NCBI GenBank assembly: GCA_018820395.1
Contig: JAHJOG010000265.1
Span: 1 to 52,043, forward strand
Direction of reading: 5' to 3'
Source of the DNA: Gammaproteobacteria bacterium
GTDB taxonomy: Bacteria > Pseudomonadota > Gammaproteobacteria > Burkholderiales > Burkholderiaceae_C
Length of the DNA stretch: 52,043 nt
The stretch's first letter is position 1; each line of letters starts with the position of its first letter. Below, piece by piece: positions 32,595 through 41,408 of the stretch. Under the pieces are notes generated by a model. It did no database searches and was not told where the DNA came from. It was given only the letters and a program-made list of their open reading frames with translations. The position numbers and the translations under genes are program-made.

Positions 32595-35261
32595 TCAGCG
32601 CTGCATGGCGTGCCGCGCGGCGTGCGCGATGCTCTTCGCGTCCACCTTGAAGAACTCGCGCAGTGCGGCGCGCGTGTCGCTGCGGCCGAAACCGTCGGTG
32701 CCGAGCGTCAGGAAGCGGCGCCCTTCGGGCAGGAAGGCCCGAACGCTTTCGGGCACTGCGCGCACGTAGTCGGTCGCCGCGACGATCGGCCCACGTCGCC
32801 CGGCGAGCAGGCGTGCGATGAAGGGCGTGCCAGGCTCGGCATCGCCCGCCATCGATCGCGCCTCGCACTCGCGGCCGTCGCGCGCGAGTTCGCTCCAGCT
32901 GGTGATGCTGAACACCTCGGCGTCGATGCCTTCGCGGGCGAGTTGCCGAGCAGCCTCGATGGCTTCATTGAGGATGGCGCCGGAACCGAGCAACGTCACG
33001 GCGGCGGCGTTCTTCTTCGGCTCGGCGCCGTCGCTTTCCGTCGGAAAGCTGGCGAAACGATAGCCGCCGCGCAGCACATCGGCGTGGGCCTCGGGCGGCA
33101 GGTCGGGCTGTGCGTAGTTCTCGTTCATCAGCGTGACGTAATAGAAGACGTCCTGCTGCTCGACCATCATCTCGCGGATGCCGGCATCGACGATGACGGC
33201 CATCTCGCCGGCGAAGGCGGGGTCGTAGGCCTTGCAGTTGGGAATGGTGGCGGCGACGAGATGGCTGGTGCCGTCCTGGTGCTGCAGCCCTTCGCCGCCG
33301 AGCGTGGTGCGGCCCGACGTGGCGCCCAGCAGAAAGCCGCGCGAGCGCTGGTCGGCGGCGGCCCAGATCTGATCGCCCACGCGCTGGAAGCCGAACATCG
33401 AGTAGTAGATGTAGAAGGGCAGCATCGCCAGGCCATGCACGCTGTAGCTGGTGGCCGCGGCCGTCCAGCTGGCGATGGCGCCGGCCTCGCTGATGCCTTC
33501 TTCGAGGATCTGGCCGTCGGTAGCCTCGCGGTACGACAGCACCGAGCCGATGTCCTCGGGCGCGTAGCGCTGGCCGACGCTCGAATAAATGCCGACCTGC
33601 TTGAACAGGTTGGCCATGCCGAAAGTGCGCGCCTCGTCGGCCACGATGGGCACGATGCGCGGGCCGAGCGTCTTGTCCTTGAGCAGGTTGCCGAGCATGC
33701 GCACGAAGGCCATGGTGGTGCTCATTTCCTTGCCGGCCGCGTTCACGGCAAAGCTCGCATAGGCGGCGAGCTCGGGCTTGGCAACCGGCTCGCAGGCGGT
33801 CTCGCGCCGCGGCATCGAGCCGCCGAGCGCGGCGCGGCGCTCGCGCAGGTAGCGCATCTCGGCGCTGTCGTCGGCGGGCTTGAGGAAAGCGAGCGAGGTG
33901 GCCTGCTCGTCCGACATCGGCAGGTTGAAGCGGTTGCGGAATTCGAGCAGCGCCGCACTGTCGAACTTCTTGTGCGAGTGCGTGGTCATCTTGCCCTGGC
34001 CGGCGCTCCCCATGCCGTAGCCCTTCTTGGTGTGGGCGAGGATCACCGTGGGCTGGCCGACGTGCGCGGCCGCAGCGGCGTAGGCGGCATGGATCTTCAC
34101 CAGGTCGTGGCCGCCGCGCTTGAGCCGGTCGATCTGCTCGTCGGTCATGCCCTGGGCGAGCCGGGCGAGTTCGTCGTTCTGGCCGAAGAAGGTGTCGCGG
34201 TTGTAGCGGCCGTCCTTGGCCGCGAAGGTCTGCATCTGGCCGTCGACGGTGTTGGCGAAGGCGCGCACCAGGGCGCCGCCGGTGTCGCGCGCGAACAGCC
34301 CGTCCCAGTCGCTGCCCCAGACCAGCTTGATGACGTTCCAGCCGGCGCCGGCGAAAAGCTTCTCGAGCTCGTCGATGATGCGGCCGTTGCCGCGCACCGG
34401 ACCGTCGAGGCGCTGCAGGTTGCAGTTGACCACCCACACGAGGTTGTCGAGCTTCTCGCGGGCCGCGAGCGTGAGCGCGCTCATCGATTCGGGCTCGTCC
34501 ATCTCGCCGTCGCCGAACACGCCCCACACCTTGCGCCCTTGGCAATCGAGCAGCTTGCGGTGCGTGAGGTAGTGCATGAAGCGCGCGTGGTAGATCGAGC
34601 TGATCGGCCCGATGCCCATCGAACCGGTCGGAAACTGCCAGAAGTCGGGCATGAGCCACGGGTGCGGGTAGCTGCTGAGTCCGCGTGCGCCCGCCCCGCG
34701 GGTGAAGGCGGGCGCCGACAGCTCCTGTCGGTAGTGCGCCAAGTCCTCTTCGGTGAGGCGGCCTTCGAGAAACGCCCGCGCATAGACGCCGGGCGCGCTG
34801 TGCGGCTGAAAGAACACGAGGTCGCCGCGATGGCCGTCCGGCGTGTCGCTCCGCGCTCGAAAGAAATGGTTGAAGCCCGCTTCGAAGAGGTCGGCGGCGC
34901 TGGCATAGCTGGCGATGTGGCCGCCCAGCTCGCCATAGGCTTCGTTGGCACGCACGACCATGGCGAGCGCGTTCCAGCGCATCAGCGAGGCCAGGCGTTC
35001 TTCGATGGCGAGGTCCCCGGGGAAAGCCGGTTGCGACTCGACCGCGATGGTGTTGACGTAAGGAGTCGAGAGCTCGGGCTGCCAGCCGATGCGACGAGCG
35101 CGTGCGATGCGCGCGAGTTCGTCGAGCATCCAGCGTGCGCGTGCCGGGCCGTGGGTCTCGGCCAGCGAAAGGAAGGCATCGCGCCACTCGGCGGTTTCTT
35201 CGGGGTCGACGGCACTGTCGAGCATGGCTTGCAGGCGTTCGGGCGGGATCGAGGCGTTCAT
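32595..35261 (-). CDS. mdeB: Homodimeric 2-oxoacid dehydrogenase E1 (AceE paralogue, MdeB-like)
   Basis: An 888-residue ThDP enzyme of the homodimeric pyruvate dehydrogenase E1 family, the full length for it. The ThDP motif GDGEMDEPES is at 250-259, ending VNCNLQRLDGPV. It lacks neighbours coding for the E2 and E3 subunits that accompany the housekeeping aceE. Instead it diverges from an Lrp/AsnC regulator, which matches Pseudomonas putida mdeB/mdeR: MdeB oxidises 2-oxobutyrate formed from methionine. The MdeB name therefore rests on context and on being a separate paralogue; a second pyruvate dehydrogenase E1 is the alternative. The ATG at 35261 is used because the open frame upstream belongs to the promoter. 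Confidence 0.85.
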   Translation of the reverse strand: MNASIPPERLQAMLDSAVDPEETAEWRDAFLSLAETHGPARARWMLDELARIARARRIGWQPELSTPYVNTIAVESQPAFPGDLAIEERLASLMRWNALAMVVRANEAYGELGGHIASYASAADLFEAGFNHFFRARSDTPDGHRGDLVFFQPHSAPGVYARAFLEGRLTEEDLAHYRQELSAPAFTRGAGARGLSSYPHPWLMPDFWQFPTGSMGIGPISSIYHARFMHYLTHRKLLDCQGRKVWGVFGDGEMDEPESMSALTLAAREKLDNLVWVVNCNLQRLDGPVRGNGRIIDELEKLFAGAGWNVIKLVWGSDWDGLFARDTGGALVRAFANTVDGQMQTFAAKDGRYNRDTFFGQNDELARLAQGMTDEQIDRLKRGGHDLVKIHAAYAAAAAHVGQPTVILAHTKKGYGMGSAGQGKMTTHSHKKFDSAALLEFRNRFNLPMSDEQATSLAFLKPADDSAEMRYLRERRAALGGSMPRRETACEPVAKPELAAYASFAVNAAGKEMSTTMAFVRMLGNLLKDKTLGPRIVPIVADEARTFGMANLFKQVGIYSSVGQRYAPEDIGSVLSYREATDGQILEEGISEAGAIASWTAAATSYSVHGLAMLPFYIYYSMFGFQRVGDQIWAAADQRSRGFLLGATSGRTTLGGEGLQHQDGTSHLVAATIPNCKAYDPAFAGEMAVIVDAGIREMMVEQQDVFYYVTLMNENYAQPDLPPEAHADVLRGGYRFASFPTESDGAEPKKNAAAVTLLGSGAILNEAIEAARQLAREGIDAEVFSITSWSELARDGRECEARSMAGDAEPGTPFIARLLAGRRGPIVAATDYVRAVPESVRAFLPEGRRFLTLGTDGFGRSDTRAALREFFKVDAKSIAHAARHAMQR

Positions 35262-35364
35262 CTTCCGCACTTTAGGTCGCATGCGGCCGAATGAGGTGCC
35301 GATATGAGCCGTCATGCGTCGCCCCCGCAGCATAAAACGCTTTCTTTTGCGAGAATCGAGGCAT

Positions 35365-35841
35365 ATGCAGCTCGACTCGACCGACCTTCGCATCCTCGAT
35401 GAGTTGCAGCGCGACGGTGCGCTCTCGAACGTCGAGCTCGCCCGCCGCGTGCACCTGTCGCCGTCGCCCTGTCTGGTGCGCGTCAAGGCTCTCGAAAGCG
35501 CCGGCGTGATCCAGCGCTACGTGGCCCTCGCCGACGCGAGCGCACTCGGGCTCGGGCTCAACGTATTCATCTCGATCAGCCTCAAGACGCAGAGCAAACG
35601 CTCGCTGGCCGATTTCGAGCAGCGCATCGCGGAGCACGACGAAGTGATGGAGTGCTATCTGATGACGGGCGACAGCGACTACTTGATCCGCGTGGCCGTG
35701 GCCGACATTCCCGCGCTGGAGCGCTTCATCCTCGACCAACTCACGCCGATCGCGGGCATCGAAAAGATCCGATCGAGCTTCGCGCTGAAGCAGGTGCGCT
35801 ACAAGACGGCGTTGCCGCTGCCGGCGCTGCCTGGCCGCTAG
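35365..35841 (+). CDS. Lrp/AsnC-family transcriptional regulator
   Basis: A 158-residue regulator. The N-terminal helix-turn-helix reads [20 protein letters not shown] and [20 protein letters not shown]; the C-terminal RAM domain ([15 protein letters not shown]) binds an amino acid. It diverges from the E1 gene, with 103 bases between the starts, including an AT-rich patch (GCATAAAACGCTTTCTTTTG) that would suit Lrp-type binding. It is likely the activator of the E1 gene in response to methionine or another amino acid, as MdeR is. Confidence 0.9.
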   Translation: MQLDSTDLRILDELQRDGALSNVELARRVHLSPSPCLVRVKALESAGVIQRYVALADASALGLGLNVFISISLKTQSKRSLADFEQRIAEHDEVMECYLMTGDSDYLIRVAVADIPALERFILDQLTPIAGIEKIRSSFALKQVRYKTALPLPALPGR

Positions 35842-35940
35842 CGAGTTACTTGGGTGCACGCCTGCTGCGCGGGAGCGTCGAGCCTTGGCAGCACAAGGCG
35901 CGCAACTTGCAACCCACGACCAGCAACCCTGGAAACCGCC

Positions 35941-36888
35941 ATGTCTCAAGACCCCGCCCTGCCGACCGCCGCCGCCACCCGAGCTGCCAAATACACCGGC
36001 GCACTCCCCCATCACGATCGCTTCGACTATCAGCCGATCACTCGACGTGCCGACTATGCGTGGCCCAACGGCGCAAGGCTCGCGGTCTACCTCGGCTTCA
36101 ACCTCGAGCACTTCGCGTTCGGCGAAGGCATGGGCGCCTGCATCGGCCCCGCTGCCCCACACCCCGACGTGCTCAACCATGCATGGCGCGAATACGGCAA
36201 CCGGGTGGGCGCGTGGCGTTGTCTCGAGCTCTTCGACCAGCTCGGCCTGCCGTCGTGCACCTTGCTCAACACCGCGCTGTACGACCACTGCCCGGAGCTG
36301 GTGGCGGCTTCGGTCGCACGGGGCGACGAACTGGTCGGCCACGGCCACACCAATTCAGAGAGGCAGGCCGACATGGAGGAAGACGCCGAAGCCCGCTTGT
36401 TGGCGGATTGCCGCGCCGCCATCCTGCGGCACAGCGGCACCGTGCCGTCGGGTTGGCTCTCGCCGTGGATTTCAGAAAGTCGCTCGACGCCCGACCTGCT
36501 CGCCGAAGCCGGCTACGACTACACGCTCAACTGGTGCCACGACGATCAGCCGGTGCGCATGCGAACACGCAGCGGCCGAACGCTGTGGTCGATTCCCTAC
36601 CCGCAGGAGCTGAACGACATCCCGATGATCGTGGCGCGACAGATGAACATGCCCGACTTCGCGCGGATGATTGTCGACAACGCCGACGAGATGCTCGAAC
36701 AATCGCGCGCACAGCCCTTGGTGATGGGCCTGGCGCTGCATCCCTACATCGTGGGCCAGCCGCACCGGCTGCGCCACTTGCGCGGCGCACTGTCGCACCT
36801 GGCCGGCATGCGCGATCGCGGGGACGTGTGGTTCACGCGGCCCGGCGAGATCTGCGCCCACATGCAAACTATCGCGGTGCCGTGTTGA
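35941..36888 (+). CDS. Polysaccharide deacetylase-fold protein, PuuE-like
   Basis: A 315-residue NodB-fold protein without signal peptide. It has RLAVYLGFNLEHFAFGEG, GHGHTNSERQ and SPWISES segments, which resemble the PuuE-type (metal-independent allantoinase) branch of the polysaccharide deacetylase family rather than chitin or peptidoglycan deacetylases. The substrate may be a small cyclic amide or imide. Its stop is 20 bases inside the convergent PRC-barrel gene. It lies 99 bases downstream of the Lrp gene and could be co-transcribed with it. Confidence 0.82.
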   Translation: MSQDPALPTAAATRAAKYTGALPHHDRFDYQPITRRADYAWPNGARLAVYLGFNLEHFAFGEGMGACIGPAAPHPDVLNHAWREYGNRVGAWRCLELFDQLGLPSCTLLNTALYDHCPELVAASVARGDELVGHGHTNSERQADMEEDAEARLLADCRAAILRHSGTVPSGWLSPWISESRSTPDLLAEAGYDYTLNWCHDDQPVRMRTRSGRTLWSIPYPQELNDIPMIVARQMNMPDFARMIVDNADEMLEQSRAQPLVMGLALHPYIVGQPHRLRHLRGALSHLAGMRDRGDVWFTRPGEICAHMQTIAVPC

Positions 36889-37711
36889 TGTAGGCCGCGC
36901 GATCGGGGTCGTTCAGGTGCGCCCAACGCTCTTCCTTGAAGTCCTTCATGGCCTGGATCTTCGACTTGTCGACGTTCAGCACCAGGTCGTCCTTGTCCTC
37001 CGCACGCGTGAATGACGCGAGCGAGAAAGCGAACAACTTGGTGCCGGAAAAGAAGCTCGGGTCGAAGCCCAGCACGGCATACGCGACCTTCGACGCAGAC
37101 GTGTCGACCACGAGTTCCTTGATCTTCCCGATGCCCTTGCCTTCACGGCTCTTGATGTGCTTGCCGATGAGCTTGCTCGCCGGCAGCGAGCGTGCGCCTT
37201 CGGCCGGCGGTTCGAGGCCGTAGGCGCGGTCGACGCCTTCGAGGAACTGCCGGTTCGACAGCGCGCGTGTCCAGTCCGTGCGCTCGACCGCGGCCTTCTC
37301 GAGGCGCTCGCGGGACATGTTGGCGTAGAGCAGGCCGTCCTTGCCGGGCGTGGTCTGCAGGTCGCGCAGCGGCATGGCGAACACCTTGTCGCCCTTGAAG
37401 ATGCCGGGATCGAATTGAAGCACTGCATAGCGGATGTCGCCGCTGCCCATGTCGACGATCAGGTCCTTGATCTTGCCGAGGCTCTTGTCGTCGGCGCTGT
37501 GCACCTTCGTCCCGATCAACTTGCTGGCGCGGGTGGCGTGGTACTTGGTCGTGGCACTGGCCGCCGGCATGCTCTTTCGGTCCGGCACCGGCTGCGCCGC
37601 GGTCACGGGCGCAGTTGAACTTCCCGCGGCCTGAACTACGCCTGCCGCGACGAGGATCGACGGCAGCAAGGCTTGCTTGAGCAGCCTGGAGACAGGGGAG
37701 GGCATGTGCAT
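36869..37711 (-). CDS. Exported protein with two PRC-barrel domains
   Basis: A 280-residue protein. An N-terminal signal peptide (SRLLKQALLPSILVAAGVVQA) exports it. Two PRC-barrel repeats follow at about 60-120 (ASKLIGTKVHSADDKSLGKI, KDLIVDMGSGDIRYAVLQFD) and 176-235 (ASKLIGKHIKSREGKGIGKI, KELVVDTSASKVAYAVLGFD). PRC barrels bind partners such as RNA-processing or photosynthetic complexes; periplasmic double-barrel proteins are usually of unknown, perhaps stress-related, role. AAGGAG lies 7 bases before the ATG at 37711. It overlaps the 3' end of the convergent deacetylase gene. Confidence 0.88.
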   Translation of the reverse strand: MHMPSPVSRLLKQALLPSILVAAGVVQAAGSSTAPVTAAQPVPDRKSMPAASATTKYHATRASKLIGTKVHSADDKSLGKIKDLIVDMGSGDIRYAVLQFDPGIFKGDKVFAMPLRDLQTTPGKDGLLYANMSRERLEKAAVERTDWTRALSNRQFLEGVDRAYGLEPPAEGARSLPASKLIGKHIKSREGKGIGKIKELVVDTSASKVAYAVLGFDPSFFSGTKLFAFSLASFTRAEDKDDLVLNVDKSKIQAMKDFKEERWAHLNDPDRAAYINTAPR

Positions 37712-37871
37712 GGGGAACTCCTTGTAAGCAGGCGCAAGGCGCTTGCGGAGTCACCATTGGGGACGCAACGACACGGTGGTGGTGTCTTCCTGGCGCAACG
37801 GCCCGGGTAGGACATCGAGCCGGATGCCGCGCGCCCCGTTTCCGACAAATCGGCTTTCGTTGGTTGCGCGC

Positions 37872-38099
37872 TCAGCGGCTCGTCCCGAACATGCGCAGTG
37901 CGTCGCGGCCCATCCGCGTGATCTCGACCAGTGTCGCGGGCTGGCGCTCGAAGCCGTGCAGGGTGCGAACCTTGGACGAAATCTTGGCCTTGGCATAGCC
38001 GGCCATCACGAGCACTTCGAGTGCGTCGATGGCGGAGTCGCCTTCGATCACGGCGGGCAGTTGCTTGTCTGCGAACGTACGCAGGTACCTGAATGGCAT
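37872..38099 (-). CDS. Small hypothetical protein
   Basis: A 75-residue soluble protein starting MPFRYLRTFADKQLPAVIEG and ending RDALRMFGTSR. A GAGGAAGC ribosome binding site lies before the ATG at 38099. The second half (GFERQPATLVEITRMGRDAL) resembles a winged-helix end in which 'LVEITRMGRDAL' forms the last helix, so a small DNA- or protein-binding role is possible. I recognise no named family. Its promoter may be TTGCAG-N17-TAGTCT on the minus strand (38132-38160). Confidence 0.6.
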   Translation of the reverse strand: MPFRYLRTFADKQLPAVIEGDSAIDALEVLVMAGYAKAKISSKVRTLHGFERQPATLVEITRMGRDALRMFGTSR

Positions 38100-38131
38100 G
38101 GGCGCTTCCTCTTCTTGTTTTTGACGGACTG

Positions 38132-38160
38132 AGACTAGGTGAGCGACCCGGCCCCTGCAA
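38132..38160 (-). promoter_or_regulatory. Possible promoter of the 75-residue protein
   Basis: On the minus strand TTGCAG (38160-38155) and TAGTCT (38137-38132) are 17 bases apart, giving a leader of roughly 25 bases to the ATG at 38099. Match to consensus is only moderate. Confidence 0.35.
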
Positions 38161-38333
38161 GCAGTCGAAAGTTGCAACCACCGATATTTGTTCACGCAAT
38201 TCGCGCGCACTGAAAGCGCGGGTCTGAGGGGCTCGGCCTTGAAGTGAGTACTTTCCTAGTGCTTGCAAGCGAGCGACCGCGACGTGCCACCGAGAAGGGC
38301 ATGCGCGTCGGCACCGCCCTCCGACGTCGCGCC

Positions 38334-39542
38334 TCAATGCCCCAGCGTCAGCAGCTCGACGGACTTCGAGAACATGGCGATGTTGTTGAACGCCGCAAGC
38401 CCAGCCACCACCACCGCGAGCACCGGCGCAAGGCGCCCGAGCGGCGAGCGCTGCGCGAACACGGCCACTGCGAGCAAGAGCGGCAGGAAGTGCGCGGCAT
38501 AGAGGAAGGTCTCGTCGCCGTAGAAGCAATGCATGACCACCTGAACCAGCAGTGTCACACCGACCACCTTGCCGAAGCGATGCCACTCCGGCGACCGAAC
38601 CAGTCCCACCACGCCGGCGACCAGCAGCACGGTCCACAACAGCAAGGCGACCATTCCGGCCGCGCTTCCGGAGCCGGGCGCGCTCAGCTGCACCGTCACC
38701 CAGTTGAGCTTGGGCGGCGTGGCCATTTCCACCAGCACATCGGGCAGGCTGATCGGTGACCAGAACATGGCGGGCAACTTGTCGAGCAAGGTGCCGGCAC
38801 GGTCCAGGTTGACGTAGTCGACTTCCTCTCGGCTGCCCAGAAAAAAGAGCTTGGCGAAGCTGTAGAAAAATCGCTGCACCACGGCCAGCACCGAAACCAC
38901 GACGAAGGCGATCGCACTGATGCGCACGGCGCGCCGCCATGGCCTTTCGACGGCGGCCAGGACGAGCCCGGCGATCCAGTTGGTCACAGTGATGCTGAGG
39001 CTCGCGATGCTGGCCGCGATCAGCAGGCGGTCGCCGACCGGCCGATGTTTGGCGAGTGCCGCGACCACGAGCACAGCCAGGAGCGTGAGGGACCCGGGCC
39101 CGTAGGTTTCGGGGACCGCGAACCAGAACATGAAGCCTGCACTGCCGATGCCGAGCAGGCCGTAAGCCGCTCCAGCGACGCGCCCGCTTCCGATGAGCCG
39201 GCACAGTGCGTAGAAGGCCGCCACCCACACGGCCGCCAGCAGCCACATGAAGCGCATCGCCGCTTCGATGTCGGTGCCGGGCCAGACCACGCGTAGCGCC
39301 GTCACGAGCGGATGCAACGCGATCGACGAGATGGGATGCACCTTGGTGCGAAAGTGGTTGCTGTGCGCGTTGACCATGTTGCTCAACGTGCGCGGCGTGT
39401 CCGCCTGAAACCAGCTGTCGCCGGCCACACGCCCGAAGAGCGTGTCCGGCACCTTGCGGTCCAACGAAGCCAACAGCGCCACCGCGAGCGCGGCGAGCAA
39501 CAAGGCGACGATGGCGTCCCGGATCCAGTCTCCTCGACTCAT
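38334..39542 (-). CDS. Polytopic membrane protein, GT-C glycosyltransferase-like
   Basis: A 402-residue protein with about ten membrane helices. After the first helix comes a loop with DRKVPDTLFGRVAGDSWFQA and SNHFRTKVHPISSIALHPLV, a position where GT-C (polyprenyl-phosphate-sugar-using) glycosyltransferases carry their catalytic acidic residue and histidines. It lies 7 bases after the HAD-UbiA gene in an operon with an SMR-type carrier, which supports a sugar transferase acting outside the inner membrane. The family call is from topology and context, not a firm motif. Confidence 0.68.
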   Translation of the reverse strand: MSRGDWIRDAIVALLLAALAVALLASLDRKVPDTLFGRVAGDSWFQADTPRTLSNMVNAHSNHFRTKVHPISSIALHPLVTALRVVWPGTDIEAAMRFMWLLAAVWVAAFYALCRLIGSGRVAGAAYGLLGIGSAGFMFWFAVPETYGPGSLTLLAVLVVAALAKHRPVGDRLLIAASIASLSITVTNWIAGLVLAAVERPWRRAVRISAIAFVVVSVLAVVQRFFYSFAKLFFLGSREEVDYVNLDRAGTLLDKLPAMFWSPISLPDVLVEMATPPKLNWVTVQLSAPGSGSAAGMVALLLWTVLLVAGVVGLVRSPEWHRFGKVVGVTLLVQVVMHCFYGDETFLYAAHFLPLLLAVAVFAQRSPLGRLAPVLAVVVAGLAAFNNIAMFSKSVELLTLGH

Positions 39543-39549
39543 CCGGCGA

Positions 39550-40977
39550 TCAACCCGCCATCCAGATGATCGCCGCGCCGAGGCCGACCGCGAGCCGGCT
39601 CACCCAGTCGCGCGCTGCGAAGACCACCGGGTCTTCGTGCAGCAGTCCGCGCACGGCCTTGAGCCAGATGCGCATGGTCCAGAACAGGAAGATGGGGATC
39701 AGGATCCAGAGGTAACTGGGGTTGTCGTAGCGGTCGAGCATCTGCTCGTCCTGCAGGTACATGCTCAGGAGCAGCACCGACATCTGCCCCGCGGCAATGC
39801 CGGTGCACAGGATGTAGGGCGCGTCGCTCGGCAGATAGCCGCGGTCGCGCTTGAGCCGCTTGGCGTCCGTCGCTTCGCTGACCTCCACGTAGCGTTTGGC
39901 CAGCGCCAGGCTCAGGAAGATGAACAGCGAGAACGACAGGATCCAGAACGACAGCGGCAGGTCCATCGCCGCCGTGCCGGCGGCCACGCGCAAGGTGTAC
40001 AGCGCGGCGAGCGAGAACACGTCGACCAGCGCGCGGCGCTTGAGCGCGAAAGAATAGGCGCTGGTCAGCGCCATGTAGAGAAGGAGCACGCCCAGGAAGG
40101 CATCCGGCAGCAACGCGATCGACAGGATGAGCGATGCGGCCGCCAGCCCGACCGACATCATCAATCCCTCGACCACCGGGATCTGCCCGGCGGCGAACGG
40201 TCGGAAGCGCTTTCTCTTGTGCCGGCGATCGGATTCGAGGTCGAGCAGATCGTTGAGCACGTAGATGCCCGAAGCCATGAGCCCGAACGCCAGGAAAGCC
40301 ACGATGGCGTGGCTCGCCAGATCCCAGTCGAGATCGTGCAGCACCGGCATCAGGGGCAGGAACACCAGCACGTTCTTCAGCCACTGGTGCAGCCGGACGC
40401 CGTACAGGTAGCGGGAGAAGGGTGTCGGCGCGGGGCGGATGTGCGCCTCGACCTGGGTCAGTGCGGCAGCGCGCCGGGCAAGAGAGTCATCGCGGCTCAC
40501 GATCACCGCGGCCTGCGCGTCGCGCCATACCGCCATGTCGACCTGCCGGTCGCCCGCGTAGGCGTAGCCGCCCTCGCCGGCATCGGCGCGAATGGCCGCA
40601 GCCTTGTGTTCCCCGCTCAGGTTGAGTTCACCGTCCGAGGCGAGCACGGCGTCGAAGATCCCGAGGTATTGGGCGACGCGAAGTGCCTGCTCGCTGTCGC
40701 TCGCGGTAGCGAGCACGGTGCGTCGGCCGTCCGCACGCGCCTGGCGAACCAGTTCGAGCACTTCCGGCCGATAGGGCAGCGTGGACACGTCGATCTCCGT
40801 GCGATCGGCGACCTCGCGCTTCACGGTGGCCTTGCCGCGCAGCAGCCAGCCCGGCAGTTGGAACAGCGCAAGTGGTGCAGCGCGCACCAAGTTGAGCAGC
40901 GACTCGTGCAGCAGATCGGTAGCGATCAGCGTGCCGTCGAGGTCGACATACAGCGGCAGGGGTGCGGCCGTCGGCAT
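39550..40977 (-). CDS. HAD phosphatase-UbiA prenyltransferase fusion (DPPR-synthase-like)
   Basis: A 475-residue fusion. Residues 1-185 are a HAD-superfamily phosphatase with the nucleophile motif DLDGTLI (12-18). Residues 190-475 are a UbiA-type membrane prenyltransferase with the first aspartate motif in NDLLDLESDRRHKRKRFRPF (242-261). This UbiA branch is that of decaprenyl-phosphate 5-phosphoribosyltransferase (DPPR synthase), not ubiquinone synthesis, and the fused HAD could remove the 5'-phosphate. Its start overlaps the SMR gene stop by 1 base. The product would be a polyprenyl-phosphate pentose. Confidence 0.85.
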   Translation of the reverse strand: MPTAAPLPLYVDLDGTLIATDLLHESLLNLVRAAPLALFQLPGWLLRGKATVKREVADRTEIDVSTLPYRPEVLELVRQARADGRRTVLATASDSEQALRVAQYLGIFDAVLASDGELNLSGEHKAAAIRADAGEGGYAYAGDRQVDMAVWRDAQAAVIVSRDDSLARRAAALTQVEAHIRPAPTPFSRYLYGVRLHQWLKNVLVFLPLMPVLHDLDWDLASHAIVAFLAFGLMASGIYVLNDLLDLESDRRHKRKRFRPFAAGQIPVVEGLMMSVGLAAASLILSIALLPDAFLGVLLLYMALTSAYSFALKRRALVDVFSLAALYTLRVAAGTAAMDLPLSFWILSFSLFIFLSLALAKRYVEVSEATDAKRLKRDRGYLPSDAPYILCTGIAAGQMSVLLLSMYLQDEQMLDRYDNPSYLWILIPIFLFWTMRIWLKAVRGLLHEDPVVFAARDWVSRLAVGLGAAIIWMAG

Positions 40978-41351
40978 CAGCTTCGTCCCAGCACGACTAC
41001 GCCGACCAGGATGATCGCGATCCCCGCGACTCGGCCTGCGCTCAGCGGTTCACCGAAGATCTGCCATGCGAGCAGCGCCGCGATGACGTAACCCATGGAC
41101 AGCATCGGGTAGGCCACCGTCACGTCGACGCGAGTCAGCGCGACGATCCACAGGCCGGCGCTGACGAAATAGCAGACCAGCCCGAGCAGGACCCACGGCT
41201 GCGTGGCCGCACCCATGGCGGCGGACAGCAACGACGACGCGCTGCCCATCGACACCGAGCCGATGTTGCGTGCGCCGGCCTTGAGCATCAGTTGTGCCCC
41301 CGAATTCAGCACGACGCCGGAAAGAATGATGAGAAAGGTGCCGAGATTCAT
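40977..41351 (-). CDS. SMR/EamA-type small membrane transporter (ArnE/F-like)
   Basis: A 124-residue protein with four membrane helices, starting MNLGTFLIILSGVVLNSGAQ, where the helix-1 pattern and LMLKAG resemble EmrE and the ArnE/ArnF flippase subunits more than a drug exporter (no EmrE-type E14 in helix 1; the position is N/S). It lies between mltA and the HAD-UbiA gene, and its stop overlaps the next start by 1 base. It could flip a polyprenyl-phosphate sugar. I start it at 41351; frames from 41399 or 41408 are longer but lack a helix. Confidence 0.82.
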   Translation of the reverse strand: MNLGTFLIILSGVVLNSGAQLMLKAGARNIGSVSMGSASSLLSAAMGAATQPWVLLGLVCYFVSAGLWIVALTRVDVTVAYPMLSMGYVIAALLAWQIFGEPLSAGRVAGIAIILVGVVVLGRS

Positions 41352-41408
41352 TGCCTGATTGTCGGTGGCAAGGATCGTGCCGCACACCTTTGTACTCATT
41401 TCGGGCAC

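Noticed and set aside
32610..35294. 894-residue open frame opposite the E1 dehydrogenase gene
   Set aside because: It mirrors a strongly conserved enzyme in another frame, is rich in His/Arg/Gly without domains, and arises from the G/C third-position bias.
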